Positions 8,824 through 17,634 are shown, counted from the stretch's first letter. The stretch: DNA of 64,000 nt from Sphingopyxis sp. HIX (GCF_001468285.1 NZ_LNSB01000023.1:1-64000), one strand, 5' to 3'. The notes: generated by a model from the letters alone, not told the origin. Translations and numbers: made by a program.

Positions 8824-9221
8824 CCGACGGCGCGCCCGAACCCCGTCGGGCGCCGCTGGACTAGCGGGTTCGCCTCGCGCTCCAGCTCCGCCAGCGTCTT
8901 TTCGAACAGCGGGCGCAGTTCGACGACGCGCGGCAGATATTCCTCGGGGCTGATCTGCGCCTCGACGCAGTGGCGCGCGAAGGTTTCGATATCCTCGGCG
9001 AGCTCGGCGAGCTTCTCGGCCCCGAACTGGCGCGATTCGCCCTTCAGCGTGTGCGCGGGCATGACGAGGCCGCGGGCGTCGCGGGCGCGCATGGCTTCCT
9101 CGATCGCGGCGACCGATTTGGTGCCGTCCTCGCGAAAATAACCCAAAATCCGCACGAAGGCGGCCCCGAGCTGGGTGCGCGTCGCGCGGAATTCATCCCA
9201 ATCGACCAGGATATCGTCCAC
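8817..9221 (-). CDS. orphan Hpt (histidine phosphotransfer) protein
   Basis: A 134-residue mostly helical protein with the Hpt core AHTLKGESRQFGA; His57 is the predicted phosphorylated residue. Hpt proteins relay phosphate between hybrid kinases and response regulators. The start is GTG (9221-9219); no better ATG exists in frame and an agaag ribosome site precedes it. No kinase or regulator gene is adjacent, so the partner is encoded elsewhere. The C-terminal 20 residues are basic and probably disordered. Confidence 0.88.
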   Translation of the reverse strand: MDDILVDWDEFRATRTQLGAAFVRILGYFREDGTKSVAAIEEAMRARDARGLVMPAHTLKGESRQFGAEKLAELAEDIETFARHCVEAQISPEEYLPRVVELRPLFEKTLAELEREANPLVQRRPTGFGRAVGY

Positions 9222-9335
9222 TCTTCTGTCCCTTGGCGTTAAAATCGGTCCGTGGTCCCGCGCCCGTCATGCCGCGAACCCGGTAAAAAAGCCGTTACGA
9301 TTCGCGTGCCCCAGGCGAATGCGGCCCGTTTTGGG

Positions 9336-9569
9336 TCAGCTGCGGCGGACCAGCCAGCACTCGTCGCTCTCGGCGGCCAGCGACCAGCCGTTCTCGGCCG
9401 CCAGCGCCGCGATTTCGCGCCCCGCCTGCGGGTCGTCGGCGAGCAGGATCACCGCGGCATCGCTGCGCATCGCGCGCGCCAGCCGCAACGCGGGCCAAGG
9501 ACAGCGCATGCCGCGCGTGTCGACGGTTACGACGCTTACCGCGTCGCTCGTCGCCGCGTCACTCGTCAT
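9336..9569 (-). CDS. TusA-family sulfurtransferase-like protein
   Basis: A 77-residue protein with the TusA/SirA CPxP signature as GMRCPWPALRLARAM; Cys23 is the presumed sulfur carrier. TusA-type proteins relay persulfide sulfur to tRNA thiolation, molybdenum cofactor or sulfur metabolism; which applies here is unclear. Its ATG lies 11 bases inside the end of der, so it is translationally coupled to it. The C-terminal half is short and ends ECWLVRRS. True TusA is also about 80 residues. Confidence 0.85.
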   Translation of the reverse strand: MTSDAATSDAVSVVTVDTRGMRCPWPALRLARAMRSDAAVILLADDPQAGREIAALAAENGWSLAAESDECWLVRRS

Positions 9570-10947
9570 AGGGATTGCGCGAATTGCGGAAATTGAGCCG
9601 CACCGGCACGCCCTGGAACCCCAGCTCCTTGCGCATGCCGTTGACCAGATAGCGTTCGTAGCTGCCCGGCAGCGCGTCGGTGCGCGTGCCGAAGACGACG
9701 AAGGTCGGCGGCCGCGTCCGCGCCTGGGTGATATAGCGCAGCTTGATCCGCTTGCCGCCCGGCGCCGGCGGCGGATTGGCGTCGACCGCCGCCTCGAACC
9801 AGCGGTTGAGCTTCGCGGTCGAGACGCGGTTGGTCCAGATGTCGCGCTGTTCGAAGGCGACGCGCACCAGCGTGTCGATCCCCTTGCCCGTCGCGCCCGA
9901 AATGGTGAGCACCGGTACGCCCTTGACCTGGGAGAGCCCGTCGTCGAGCGCGGTGCGCACGCCATTGTACAGCGAAGAGGGATCCTCGGCGACGTCCCAC
10001 TTGTTGAGCGCGACGATCAGCGCGCGGCCTTCCTGCAGCACCTTGTCGGCGATGCGCAGATCCTGCGCCTCGAGCCCCTTGGTCGCGTCGAGCAGCAGCA
10101 CCACGACCTCGGCGAAATCGACCGCGTGCAGCGCGTCGGCGACCGACAATTTCTCCAGCTTGTCGACCACCTTGGCGCGCTTGCGCATGCCCGCGGTGTC
10201 GAACAGCTGGATCTCGTGGACCTCGCCGTCCTTTTCCCATTGCCAGTCGACGCGGATCGAATCGCGCGTGATCCCCGCCTCGGGCCCGGTGATCAGCCGG
10301 TCCTCGCCGATCATGCGGTTGATGAGGGTCGACTTGCCCGCATTCGGCCGCCCGACGATCGCGAGCTTCATCGGGCCGAGCGGCGCGTCCTCATCCTCTT
10401 CGCCGCCGAGCGCCGGCGGCGCGGTCGCCGCGGTTTCGGCGTCGAAGCCCTCGACGATCGGGCGCAGCGCGTCGAACAGGTCGACGACGCCCTCGCCATG
10501 CTCGGCGCTGAGCGCGATCGGATTGTCGAAGCCGAGCGAATAGCTTTCCATCAGGCCGTTCTCGCCCTGCTTGCCCTCGGCCTTGTTGACCAGCAGGATG
10601 ATCGGCGTGTCCTCGCTGCGCAGCCAGCGCGCGATTTCCTCGTCGAGCGGGGTCACCCCGGCGCGGCCGTCGATCATGAACAGAGCCGCATCGGCCTCGC
10701 GCACCGCTTTCTCTGTCTGTACGCGCATGCGGCCGGGCAAGGTCGCGGCATCCTGATCCTCGAAACCCGCGGTGTCGACGATGCGGAATTCCAGCCCCAG
10801 CAGCTTGCCGTCGCCCTCGCGCCGGTCGCGCGTCACCCCGGGCTGGTCGTCGACCAGCGCCAGGCGCTTGCCGACCAGCCGGTTGAACAGCGTCGATTTG
10901 CCGACATTGGGCCGGCCGACAATGGCGATCGTTGCGGACCGCGCCAT
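9559..10947 (-). CDS. der: ribosome biogenesis GTPase Der
   Basis: A 462-residue tandem-GTPase protein needed for 50S subunit assembly. Two G domains are visible: P-loops GRPNVGKST (residues 11-19) and GRPNAGKST (199-207), switch motifs DTAGF and DTAGM, and NKAE/NKWD guanine-specificity motifs, followed by the C-terminal KH-like domain. The acidic linker between the G domains (about 172-190) is typical. It is followed by the TusA-like gene and preceded by bamB, 47 bases away; the der-bamB-YfgM-like order is also seen in many other proteobacteria. Confidence 0.97.
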   Translation of the reverse strand: MARSATIAIVGRPNVGKSTLFNRLVGKRLALVDDQPGVTRDRREGDGKLLGLEFRIVDTAGFEDQDAATLPGRMRVQTEKAVREADAALFMIDGRAGVTPLDEEIARWLRSEDTPIILLVNKAEGKQGENGLMESYSLGFDNPIALSAEHGEGVVDLFDALRPIVEGFDAETAATAPPALGGEEDEDAPLGPMKLAIVGRPNAGKSTLINRMIGEDRLITGPEAGITRDSIRVDWQWEKDGEVHEIQLFDTAGMRKRAKVVDKLEKLSVADALHAVDFAEVVVLLLDATKGLEAQDLRIADKVLQEGRALIVALNKWDVAEDPSSLYNGVRTALDDGLSQVKGVPVLTISGATGKGIDTLVRVAFEQRDIWTNRVSTAKLNRWFEAAVDANPPPAPGGKRIKLRYITQARTRPPTFVVFGTRTDALPGSYERYLVNGMRKELGFQGVPVRLNFRNSRNPYDE

Positions 10948-10994
10948 GCGTTTATTCCTGTTCCTGTCGGGACCGCCCCGGCCCCGACTTCAAT

Positions 10995-12326
10995 TCAGCG
11001 CCAGGCGGTGATGCGCCCGTCGTCCGCCAAGATATAGAGGACGTTGTTCGCGACGATCGGCGGCTGCGACAGCGGCGTGTCGAAGTCGGTCGTCGCCACC
11101 GTCGACCCGTCGGTCGGCGAAAACTCGACGAGCTGGCCCTCGCTGTTCACCGCGATCAGCCGGCCGCCGGCCAGGATCGGGCCGGTCCAGCGGATCGGGT
11201 CCTTCTTCTTCTTTTCGGTCTCGACGCGGAAGCGCGACAGCTGCTGCATCCAGCGCACCTTGCCCGTCGCGCGCGCGACGCACAGCAATTTGGCGTCGTC
11301 GGTCATCGCATAGACCCACTCGCCGACCACATAAGGCGTCGAGATGCCGGCGATCGAGATCTCCCAGGTACGCTGACCGGTGACGAGCTCATAGCTCGCC
11401 ATGCGTCCGCCCTGCCCCAGCGCGAAGACGCGGCCGCGGTCGATCACAGGATCGGCGTCGACGTCCGACAGCGTCGACACCGACAGCGCCATCGAGGTGC
11501 GCGCCAGCGCGTCTTCCCACAGGTCGCGGCCGTTCTCGTAACGATAGGCCTGCACCTCGCCCGACGAATAGCCCGCGACGATCGTGCCCTGCCCGGCGGC
11601 GGGGGAACCCGCGCCGAAGATGCTGCCGGCTTCGAGCGAGGCGGTCGCCTGCCACAGCACCGCGCCATTGGCCGCGTTGAGCGCGATGATCTGATTGTCC
11701 TGGCTGATCACATAGACGCCGCCGAAGGCGACCGTCGGTGCGCCGCGCAGCGGGCCTGCGGGCTTCACCTTCCACAGCACCGATCCGTCGGTGGCATTGA
11801 GCGCCGCGACGTCGCCGACGCCGCTGGTCGCATAGACGACATTGCCGTCGACCGACGCGCCGCCGCCGAACAGCGAATCCTTGAAATCCTTGCCCTCGCT
11901 GCCGATCGACACGCGCCACAGCGCCGCGCCGGTATCGGCCGAAAAGGCATAGACGACGGCGTCGGTGCCGACCGCGAACAGGCGGTTGTCCGACACGACG
12001 GGCGCCGAGGCGAGGCGCTGCTTGTTGTTGCCGCCCGCGATGCTCGCCGACCAGATCTGGCTGCGCGACGCGCCGAGCGCGGGGTGGCCCATCGATTTCG
12101 AAGCGTTGCCGCCCGACTGCGCCCAGTTCGCGTTGACCGCGGGTTCGGGCAGCACGACCGCGACCGACGCGGTGGCGGCGTCGACCTTGACGCTGTTGTC
12201 GTTCGACAGGATCGACACGCGCTCGCCGACGGTCGGGGTCTTCGGCCCGCCGTTGCCCTTGAACACGCCGCAACCGGCGAGCGACAGGGCCATCAGCGCC
12301 GCGCCGGCAAATTTCGCATTACGCAT
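10995..12326 (-). CDS. bamB: outer-membrane assembly lipoprotein BamB
   Basis: A 443-residue PQQ-repeat beta-propeller lipoprotein of the BAM complex, which inserts beta-barrel proteins into the outer membrane. The N-terminus has a lipoprotein signal with lipobox LAGC (Cys19). Repeated blades of the form G-x-V-x-A-L-(D/N)-A-x-(N/T/D)-G appear throughout (for example ALNATDGSVLWK and ALNAANGAVLWQ). Its ATG overlaps the TAA of the upstream TPR gene by one base. Neighbours der and the YfgM-like gene support the BamB assignment over a generic PQQ protein. Confidence 0.93.
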   Translation of the reverse strand: MRNAKFAGAALMALSLAGCGVFKGNGGPKTPTVGERVSILSNDNSVKVDAATASVAVVLPEPAVNANWAQSGGNASKSMGHPALGASRSQIWSASIAGGNNKQRLASAPVVSDNRLFAVGTDAVVYAFSADTGAALWRVSIGSEGKDFKDSLFGGGASVDGNVVYATSGVGDVAALNATDGSVLWKVKPAGPLRGAPTVAFGGVYVISQDNQIIALNAANGAVLWQATASLEAGSIFGAGSPAAGQGTIVAGYSSGEVQAYRYENGRDLWEDALARTSMALSVSTLSDVDADPVIDRGRVFALGQGGRMASYELVTGQRTWEISIAGISTPYVVGEWVYAMTDDAKLLCVARATGKVRWMQQLSRFRVETEKKKKDPIRWTGPILAGGRLIAVNSEGQLVEFSPTDGSTVATTDFDTPLSQPPIVANNVLYILADDGRITAWR

Positions 12327-13099
12327 TATTTCTTTTCCTCAGCTGCAGCGGCGGTGGCCGCCTTAGGCGCGACCCCGGCTTGCTTGTCCTTGGCGGCGCT
12401 TTCGGCCGCGCGATCCTTGACGGTGTCGATACCCAGCATGCCCGCCATCTGCACAGAACGCGACTGCAGCGACTTGGGCAAATTGGGGGCATCGGTGATG
12501 CGGCCGTAGAGCGCGCCCGCCTGTTTATACTGGCCGAGCTGGCAATGCGCGATCGCGCTCAGCTCGGCGGCGCTCGAAAAGAAGCTCGACGGCGGGTCCT
12601 TGGCGTCGACCATCGGCTTCATCCGCGCGATCACCACCTCGGGCTTCAGCGTGTCGAATTCGAACGCCGTCTGGCGCAGCAGCGCGAGGTCACGCAGCGA
12701 CTGGTCGAGCTTGGTGTCGGCGGCGGCCTTCGCCATCAGCGCCGCGGCGGCCTTGGTATCGCCGCGCTCGGCCTTCATATTCGCCTGCTGGAACAGCGCC
12801 GCGGCGCGATAGGCATCGCCGCCGTCGGCTTCCAGCTTGGTCAGGTCGGTGGTCGCGGCGGTCGGCTGGCCGGCCTTGGCCTTGTCGATCGCGGCGAGCA
12901 GCGCCTCGGCATGTTCGCCGCGCGCTTCTTCCTGCCTGTGCCCCCAATAGAGGTAACCGCCGAAGGCGAGCAGCGCCGCGATCACGCCCACGACGATCCA
13001 GCGCCCGAACCGCTGCCAGATATTGTCGAGCCGATCCTTGCGGACGGCGTCGTCCACTTCCTGCATCAGGGCCGCATTGTTCGTCGGGCTCAGCGCCAC
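12326..13099 (-). CDS. YfgM-like TPR membrane protein
   Basis: A 257-residue protein with a cytoplasmic N-terminus, one membrane span (about residues 34-52) and a periplasmic TPR-like helical domain, ending in an Ala/Lys-rich tail. This is the layout of YfgM, an ancillary SecYEG-associated chaperone factor that lies next to bamB in many proteobacteria. It starts the minus-strand operon TPR-bamB-der-tusA-like. The assignment depends on topology plus context. Confidence 0.85.
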   Translation of the reverse strand: MALSPTNNAALMQEVDDAVRKDRLDNIWQRFGRWIVVGVIAALLAFGGYLYWGHRQEEARGEHAEALLAAIDKAKAGQPTAATTDLTKLEADGGDAYRAAALFQQANMKAERGDTKAAAALMAKAAADTKLDQSLRDLALLRQTAFEFDTLKPEVVIARMKPMVDAKDPPSSFFSSAAELSAIAHCQLGQYKQAGALYGRITDAPNLPKSLQSRSVQMAGMLGIDTVKDRAAESAAKDKQAGVAPKAATAAAAEEKK

Positions 13100-13210
13100 G
13101 CATATCCTCCATGTCCGGACCGCGCGACGGCGCGGCCGGTGGTTTCCTTAGCGACGGCGCCCGAAAAGGCCAAGCCTTTCACTCGGCTGGGCACCACCGC
13201 TTTGCTCGGC

Positions 13211-14074
13211 TTATCCAGCGTAGATCTGATCTTCGGTGGGGAATGAACGGGACCTGACTTCGTCCGCATAATGTTTGACCGCGCCGCCGATGACGCCGGC
13301 CATATCCTCATATTTCTTCACGAACTTGGGCACGCGTTCGAACATGCCCAGCATGTCGTCGGTGACCAGCACCTGCCCGTCGCACTGCGCCGACGCGCCG
13401 ATGCCGATCGTGGGGCAGGCCACCTTGTTCGTGATCTCGATCGCGATCGATTCGAGCACGCCCTCGATGACGATCGAAAAAGCGCCCGCCTGCGCGACCG
13501 CGACCGCATCCTCGACGATCGAGCGCGCTTCTTCCTCGCTCTTGCCGCGCACGCCATAGCCGCCGAGGATGTTCACCGCCTGCGGGGTCAGCCCGACATG
13601 GCCCATCACCGGGATGCCGCGCTGGGTCAGGAATTCGATCGTCGGCGCCAGCACCTTGCCGCCCTCGACCTTGACCGCCGCGGCGCCCGTCTCCTTGAGC
13701 AGCCGCGCGGCATTGTCGAACGCCTGCTGCGGGCTGCCTTCATAGCTGCCGAAGGGCATGTCGACGATCACCGCGGCATGATAGCTGCCGCGTACCACCG
13801 CGGCGCCGTGCAGCGCCATCATGTCCATCGTCACCCCGACCGTATGCGGCAGGCCATAGATCACCTGCGCCAGCGAATCGCCGACCAGCAGCATGTCGCA
13901 ATGCGGGTCGAGCAGCTGCGCCTGGCGCACCGTATAGGCGGTGAGCATGACGATCGGCTCGCCGCCCTTGCGCTGGCGAATCCGCGGCACCGTCAGGCGC
14001 TTCATCGGCTGCGGCGTCGGGTTGGCGCGGCTCGTCGAGGTGTCGAAGGTGAGCGTTTTGGAGATGGTGGACAT
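13211..14074 (-). CDS. panB: 3-methyl-2-oxobutanoate hydroxymethyltransferase
   Basis: A 287-residue PanB, which transfers a hydroxymethyl group from 5,10-methylene-THF to alpha-ketoisovalerate, giving ketopantoate, the first step of pantothenate/CoA synthesis. Predicted Mg ligands are Asp66 (LLVGDSLAQV) and Asp105 (VIVDMPFGSY), and the catalytic Glu204 is in VIEGVLE. The first 23 residues are extra compared with many homologues, so Met24 (MKRLTVPRI) is a possible alternative start. panC is not in the window. Confidence 0.96.
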   Translation of the reverse strand: MSTISKTLTFDTSTSRANPTPQPMKRLTVPRIRQRKGGEPIVMLTAYTVRQAQLLDPHCDMLLVGDSLAQVIYGLPHTVGVTMDMMALHGAAVVRGSYHAAVIVDMPFGSYEGSPQQAFDNAARLLKETGAAAVKVEGGKVLAPTIEFLTQRGIPVMGHVGLTPQAVNILGGYGVRGKSEEEARSIVEDAVAVAQAGAFSIVIEGVLESIAIEITNKVACPTIGIGASAQCDGQVLVTDDMLGMFERVPKFVKKYEDMAGVIGGAVKHYADEVRSRSFPTEDQIYAG

Positions 14075-14200
14075 GGGTCGGCGGCTTAGCGGCTTCTGCC
14101 CGGACGCGAAAGCGGCAAAGCCGGGGCCATGTCATCCCGTCTTGACTTCATGTTAAAAATATTAGACATAGAGTTCGAATCACCTGACATGGAGTTGATA

Positions 14201-14623
14201 ATGGCGTTCCGCGAGAAGATTCACTGGGTCACCTTGGTGACGATGGCCGCCGCGTTCGGCTGGTATTTCCTCGTCTATCCCTGGCAGATCGCCGACAGCC
14301 CCGCGGGGGTGTGGGCGACGGCGGGGCTGCTTGTGCCCGTCACCATCGCGATCATCGTCGCGATGACCGTGGCGACGGCCTTCCTCGCGATCCGCAACCG
14401 CGCCGAGGTCGACATCAAGGAGGACGAGCGCGACCGCAGCTTCCACATGCGCGGTACGCATTATGCCTATTACCCGCTGGTGGTCGGCATCTGGATCAAC
14501 ATCTTCCTGATCTTCTGGGGCATCAGCCAGGCGCAGCAGCTCAACATGATGATCGCGACGCTCGTCGTCGCCGAGCTCGTGCGCATCGGCACCCAACTCT
14601 ACCTCTATCGCCGGGGCTATTGA
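14201..14623 (+). CDS. DUF2178-like membrane protein (first of pair)
   Basis: A 140-residue protein with four predicted membrane segments and a charged central loop EDERDRSFHMRG. The start at 14201 (MAFREKIHW) is preferred: ggag lies 6-9 bases upstream, and the next gene begins in the same way (MNFREK). The frame opens as far back as 14129, but that covers the AT-rich promoter. The small membrane protein/Xre arrangement resembles DUF2178-type loci. Function is unknown; it may act with the downstream Xre regulator. Confidence 0.8.
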   Translation: MAFREKIHWVTLVTMAAAFGWYFLVYPWQIADSPAGVWATAGLLVPVTIAIIVAMTVATAFLAIRNRAEVDIKEDERDRSFHMRGTHYAYYPLVVGIWINIFLIFWGISQAQQLNMMIATLVVAELVRIGTQLYLYRRGY

Positions 14624-14689
14624 ACCATGTCCCCCGCGATCCTCGAATCCGCCCGGCAGCTTGCCGGCGACGACACCGGAGACTCGTCG

Positions 14690-15115
14690 ATGAACTTCCG
14701 TGAAAAGACTGCGTGGCTGAACGCCATCGCCCCGCTCGCCGCCTACACCCTCTATTTCGGGCTCATCCTCGCCGGGCATCCCGCCGGGCGCGAGGTGTTC
14801 CCGATGCTGTGGCTGTTCGGCTCGATCGCCATCGCACACGCGATCATCGCCATGGTCGGCACCGCCATCCTGTGGGCGCAGGCCCCGAAGTCGGAGCGCG
14901 CACGCGCCGACGAGCGCGACCGCGCAATCCACCGCCGCGGGGCGACCATCGCCTATTATGTCCTGCTGGTGGGGACGACGATCGTCGCGGTCTATATGCC
15001 CTTCGTCACGAGCGGGGTGCCGCTGGCGAACGCCGGCCTGTTCGCGATCGTCGCCTCCGGGCTGGTGAACAGCGTCGTCGTGCTGATGAGCTACCGGAGG
15101 GGCTGGCATGGCTAG
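14690..15115 (+). CDS. DUF2178-like membrane protein (second of pair)
   Basis: A 141-residue paralogue of the preceding gene, with four membrane segments and the matching loop ADERDRAIHRRG. The ATG at 14690 (MNFREKTAW) aligns with the sister protein and has a ggag eight bases upstream. An earlier in-frame ATG at 14627, four bases after the previous stop, would add 21 residues and cannot be excluded. The 3' end overlaps the Xre regulator gene by eight bases, so the three genes form an operon. Confidence 0.78.
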   Translation: MNFREKTAWLNAIAPLAAYTLYFGLILAGHPAGREVFPMLWLFGSIAIAHAIIAMVGTAILWAQAPKSERARADERDRAIHRRGATIAYYVLLVGTTIVAVYMPFVTSGVPLANAGLFAIVASGLVNSVVVLMSYRRGWHG

Positions 15116-15329
15116 TCTCCCCTTCACCAACGACATCCGCACCCTGCGCTTCCTCGCGGGCGAGATGACGCAGGGCGAGCTCGGCGACCGCGTCGGGGTG
15201 ACCCGCCAGACGATCGCCGCGATCGAACAGGGCAAATATTCGCCGTCGCTCGAAGTCGCCTTCCGCATCGCGCGCTGCTTCGACAAGCCGCTCGAGGCCG
15301 TCTTCCAGTGGACCGACGGCAATAGCTGA
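15108..15329 (+). CDS. Xre-family helix-turn-helix regulator
   Basis: A 73-residue single-domain regulator of the HTH_3/Cro-CI type. The HTH covers about residues 20-62 (MTQGELGDRVGVTRQTIAAIEQ), closing with LEAVFQW as in the small YozG-like group. Such compact Xre proteins usually repress their own operon. The coding start lies inside the end of the second membrane-protein gene, indicating tight coupling. The AT-rich leader at 14141-14195, with repeated gacat motifs, is the likely target. Confidence 0.9.
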   Translation: MASLPFTNDIRTLRFLAGEMTQGELGDRVGVTRQTIAAIEQGKYSPSLEVAFRIARCFDKPLEAVFQWTDGNS

Positions 15330-15432
15330 GACGCGCGGCCGCGCCGGCCCGGCATCAGGCTCTCCCCGGGGCCGATGCCGGGCCGAATATTTGGCCCGTG
15401 GGTGGCGGCTTTGGGGTGGGGAGCGGACGTAC

Positions 15433-15585
15433 TTAATCCTCCCTATCGCGAAGCGATGGGGAGGGGGACCATGCGAAGCATGGTGGAGGGGTGCGTGCAG
15501 CCGAACTCGGCGTATGACCTCCCGCACCCCTCCACCACCCTGCGGGTGGTCCCCCTCCCCACGGCTTCGCCGCAGGGAGGATTAA
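15433..15585. repeat. REPIN/MITE-like element, copy 1 of 3
   Basis: A 153-bp element bounded by ttaatcctccct and agggaggattaa. Each ~60-base arm holds its own hairpin (accatgc-gaa-gcatggt on the left, accaccc...gggtggt on the right), and the arms are roughly inverted to each other around a variable spacer of about 35 bases. Copies 2 (26549-26697) and 3 (63613-63762) share the arms but not the spacer. The rest of the gap 15330-15628 holds only the flank ggggtggggagcggacg and a short tail; no gene is seen there. Confidence 0.85.
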
Positions 15586-15628
15586 GATGTCCGCTATCGC
15601 CCGATACCTGCCGTCAGCTGTAACGCGA

Positions 15629-16567
15629 TCAGTCGCGCCCCGCAGCCGTCAGCGCCGCGAGTTGATCCTCGTTCAGCACCAGATCCTCGCTGCCCATGCT
15701 CTCGTCGAGCTGCGCGACGCTCGTCGCGCTGGCGATCGGCGCGGTCACGCCCGGCTGCGCCGCGACCCAGGCGAGCGCGATCTGCGACAGGCTCGCGCCG
15801 GTCTCGGCCGCGACGGCGTCCATGGCCGCGAGCATCGCCGGGCCCTTGCCCTCGATATAGGGCTTCACCCGCGGACCGCGCGCACGATGGCCGATGTCGT
15901 CGAGGCTGCGGTACTTGCCCGATAGATAGCCCGACGCGAGGCTGAAATAGGTGACCACGCCCAGCCCCTCGGCGATGCAGAGATCCTGCAGCGCGCCCTC
16001 ATATTGCCCGCGGTCGAGCAGGTTGAGTTCGGGCTGCATCGCGGTGAAGCGCGGCAGCCCCTTCTCGTCCGCAACGCGCAGCGCCTCGGCGAGGCGGCCC
16101 GCCGAATAATTGGACGCACCGATGGCGCGCACGATGCCCGCATCCATCAGCTCGGCGAAGGCGCCGAGCACCTCGTCCAGCGGCACGTCGGGATCGTCCT
16201 TGTGCGCAAAATAGAGGTCGATCGTCTCGACACCGAGCCGCTCCAGCGAGCCCTGCACCGCGTCGCGGATGCGCTCGGGCTTGAGCCCGCCGGGCATCAT
16301 CCCGACCTTGGTCGCGATCAGCACCTCGTCGCGCGCGCCGCTTTCCTTCAGCCACGCGCCCATCATGCTCTCGGACTCGCCGCCCTTGTGCCCCGGAACC
16401 CACGCCGAATAGACGTCGGCGGTGTCGATCATCCCGCCGCCGCGCTCCACGAAGCGGTCGAGCACCGCGAAGCTCGCGTCGCGGCCTGCAGTCATGCCGA
16501 AGACATTGCCGCCAAGCACGAAGGGGCGGATCGAGAGGCCGCTGTTGCCGAGGGGGCGTTGAGTCAT
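15629..16567 (-). CDS. aldo/keto reductase
   Basis: A 312-residue NAD(P)H-dependent aldo/keto reductase with a TIM-barrel fold. The catalytic tetrad is visible as Asp48 and Tyr53 (IDTADVYSAW), Lys87 (LIATKVGM) and His122 (LYFAHKDD). The GASNYSAG segment and the C-terminal LAWVAAQPGVTAPI block are typical of the AKR11-12/YajO-like group. The substrate cannot be deduced. The ATG overlaps the stop of the GDPD gene as ATGA, so it is the last gene of an operon with arsC-like and GDPD genes. Confidence 0.93.
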   Translation of the reverse strand: MTQRPLGNSGLSIRPFVLGGNVFGMTAGRDASFAVLDRFVERGGGMIDTADVYSAWVPGHKGGESESMMGAWLKESGARDEVLIATKVGMMPGGLKPERIRDAVQGSLERLGVETIDLYFAHKDDPDVPLDEVLGAFAELMDAGIVRAIGASNYSAGRLAEALRVADEKGLPRFTAMQPELNLLDRGQYEGALQDLCIAEGLGVVTYFSLASGYLSGKYRSLDDIGHRARGPRVKPYIEGKGPAMLAAMDAVAAETGASLSQIALAWVAAQPGVTAPIASATSVAQLDESMGSEDLVLNEDQLAALTAAGRD

Positions 16568-17634
16568 CTTGCGCCTTTCATCACCGCGGCGGCCTCGCGG
16601 CTGTTGTCGCTGAACAACCCGTCGATGCCGGTCTTGAGATAGGCCGAAATCTCGGCCGCCAAGTCGCCATGACCCGCCGGATCGATCCCCGCCTTGTCGC
16701 CCAGCGGCAGGAAATAATTCTCGCGGCGGAAGGTCCAGGGATGGACCTTGAGCCCCGCGGCGTGCGCGTCCTTCACCAGGCTGGTCGGGTCGCCGAGCGT
16801 GCCGAGCGCGCCGCGCGGGATCACCATCGCCTTGTTCGGGCCGATACCGTCGGCATAGACCGCGACCGCCTTCAAGCCCCCGGACGTCGCCATCGCGGCG
16901 TAGCTGGTCTTGGCATCGTCGGCGGGTCCGCCCTCGGCATCCATCAACTGGATCAGCGGCAGGTCGCTCTTCGCACGGATCGCTTTCAGGTTCGCGACCT
17001 CGAAGCTCTGGATGAAAACGGGCGCGCTGCGGCCCCTATAGCCATATTTGTCGAGCGCCGCGAGCAGCGCCGCCTCGTGCGGCAGGCCGATCCCGATGAA
17101 ATAGCTCGGATGCTTGGTCTCGGGATAGACGCCGATCGGAACCTTGCGCCCCTTATTGGCCTCGACCAGCAGATCGAGGATCTCGTCGAAGGTCGGCACG
17201 GCGTAGCGCCCGTCATAATCGGTCGAGCGGAGCTGCGGCAGCCGCTCCCTCGCGCGCAGCGTCTTGAGTTCGGCGAGGGTGAAGTCCTCGGTGAACCAGC
17301 CGGTAAACTCCTGCCCGTCGATCGTCTTGGTCGCCTTGCGCGACGCGAATTCGGGATGGTCGGCGACGTTCGTCGTTTCCGAAATCTCGTTCTCGTGCCG
17401 CGCGACGAGCACGCCGTCCTTGGTCAAGACCAGATCGGGCTCGATATAGTCGGCGCCGAGTTCGATCGCGAGCTTGTACGCCTCCAGCGTATGCTCGGGC
17501 CGCTCGCCCGAGGCACCGCGGTGCGCGATCAGGATCGCCGGCTGGCCGTCGAGCGTGGGGGCCTGCGCCGCCATCGGCTCAGCCCCGCACGCCGCGAGCA
17601 GCAGCGCGAACAGCGCGGCGGGGCGCCGGATCAT
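16564..17634 (-). CDS. glycerophosphodiester phosphodiesterase (lipoprotein)
   Basis: A 356-residue GDPD enzyme that hydrolyses glycerophosphodiesters to glycerol-3-phosphate and an alcohol. Catalytic residues are present as IAHRGASGERPEHT (His38), IEPDLV (Glu65, Asp67) and ARHE (His80). The N-terminus looks like a lipoprotein signal with lipobox LLAAC (Cys16), which places it in the periplasm or outer membrane, as with GlpQ. Start ATG at 17634 overlaps the end of the ArsC-like gene; the longer open frame upstream is a shadow. Confidence 0.93.
   Translation of the reverse strand: MIRRPAALFALLLAACGAEPMAAQAPTLDGQPAILIAHRGASGERPEHTLEAYKLAIELGADYIEPDLVLTKDGVLVARHENEISETTNVADHPEFASRKATKTIDGQEFTGWFTEDFTLAELKTLRARERLPQLRSTDYDGRYAVPTFDEILDLLVEANKGRKVPIGVYPETKHPSYFIGIGLPHEAALLAALDKYGYRGRSAPVFIQSFEVANLKAIRAKSDLPLIQLMDAEGGPADDAKTSYAAMATSGGLKAVAVYADGIGPNKAMVIPRGALGTLGDPTSLVKDAHAAGLKVHPWTFRRENYFLPLGDKAGIDPAGHGDLAAEISAYLKTGIDGLFSDNSREAAAVMKGAR

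Noticed and set aside
14171..14185. gttcgaatc, resembling a tRNA T-loop
   Set aside because: No acceptor, D or anticodon arm nearby; it lies in the leader of the DUF2178-like operon.
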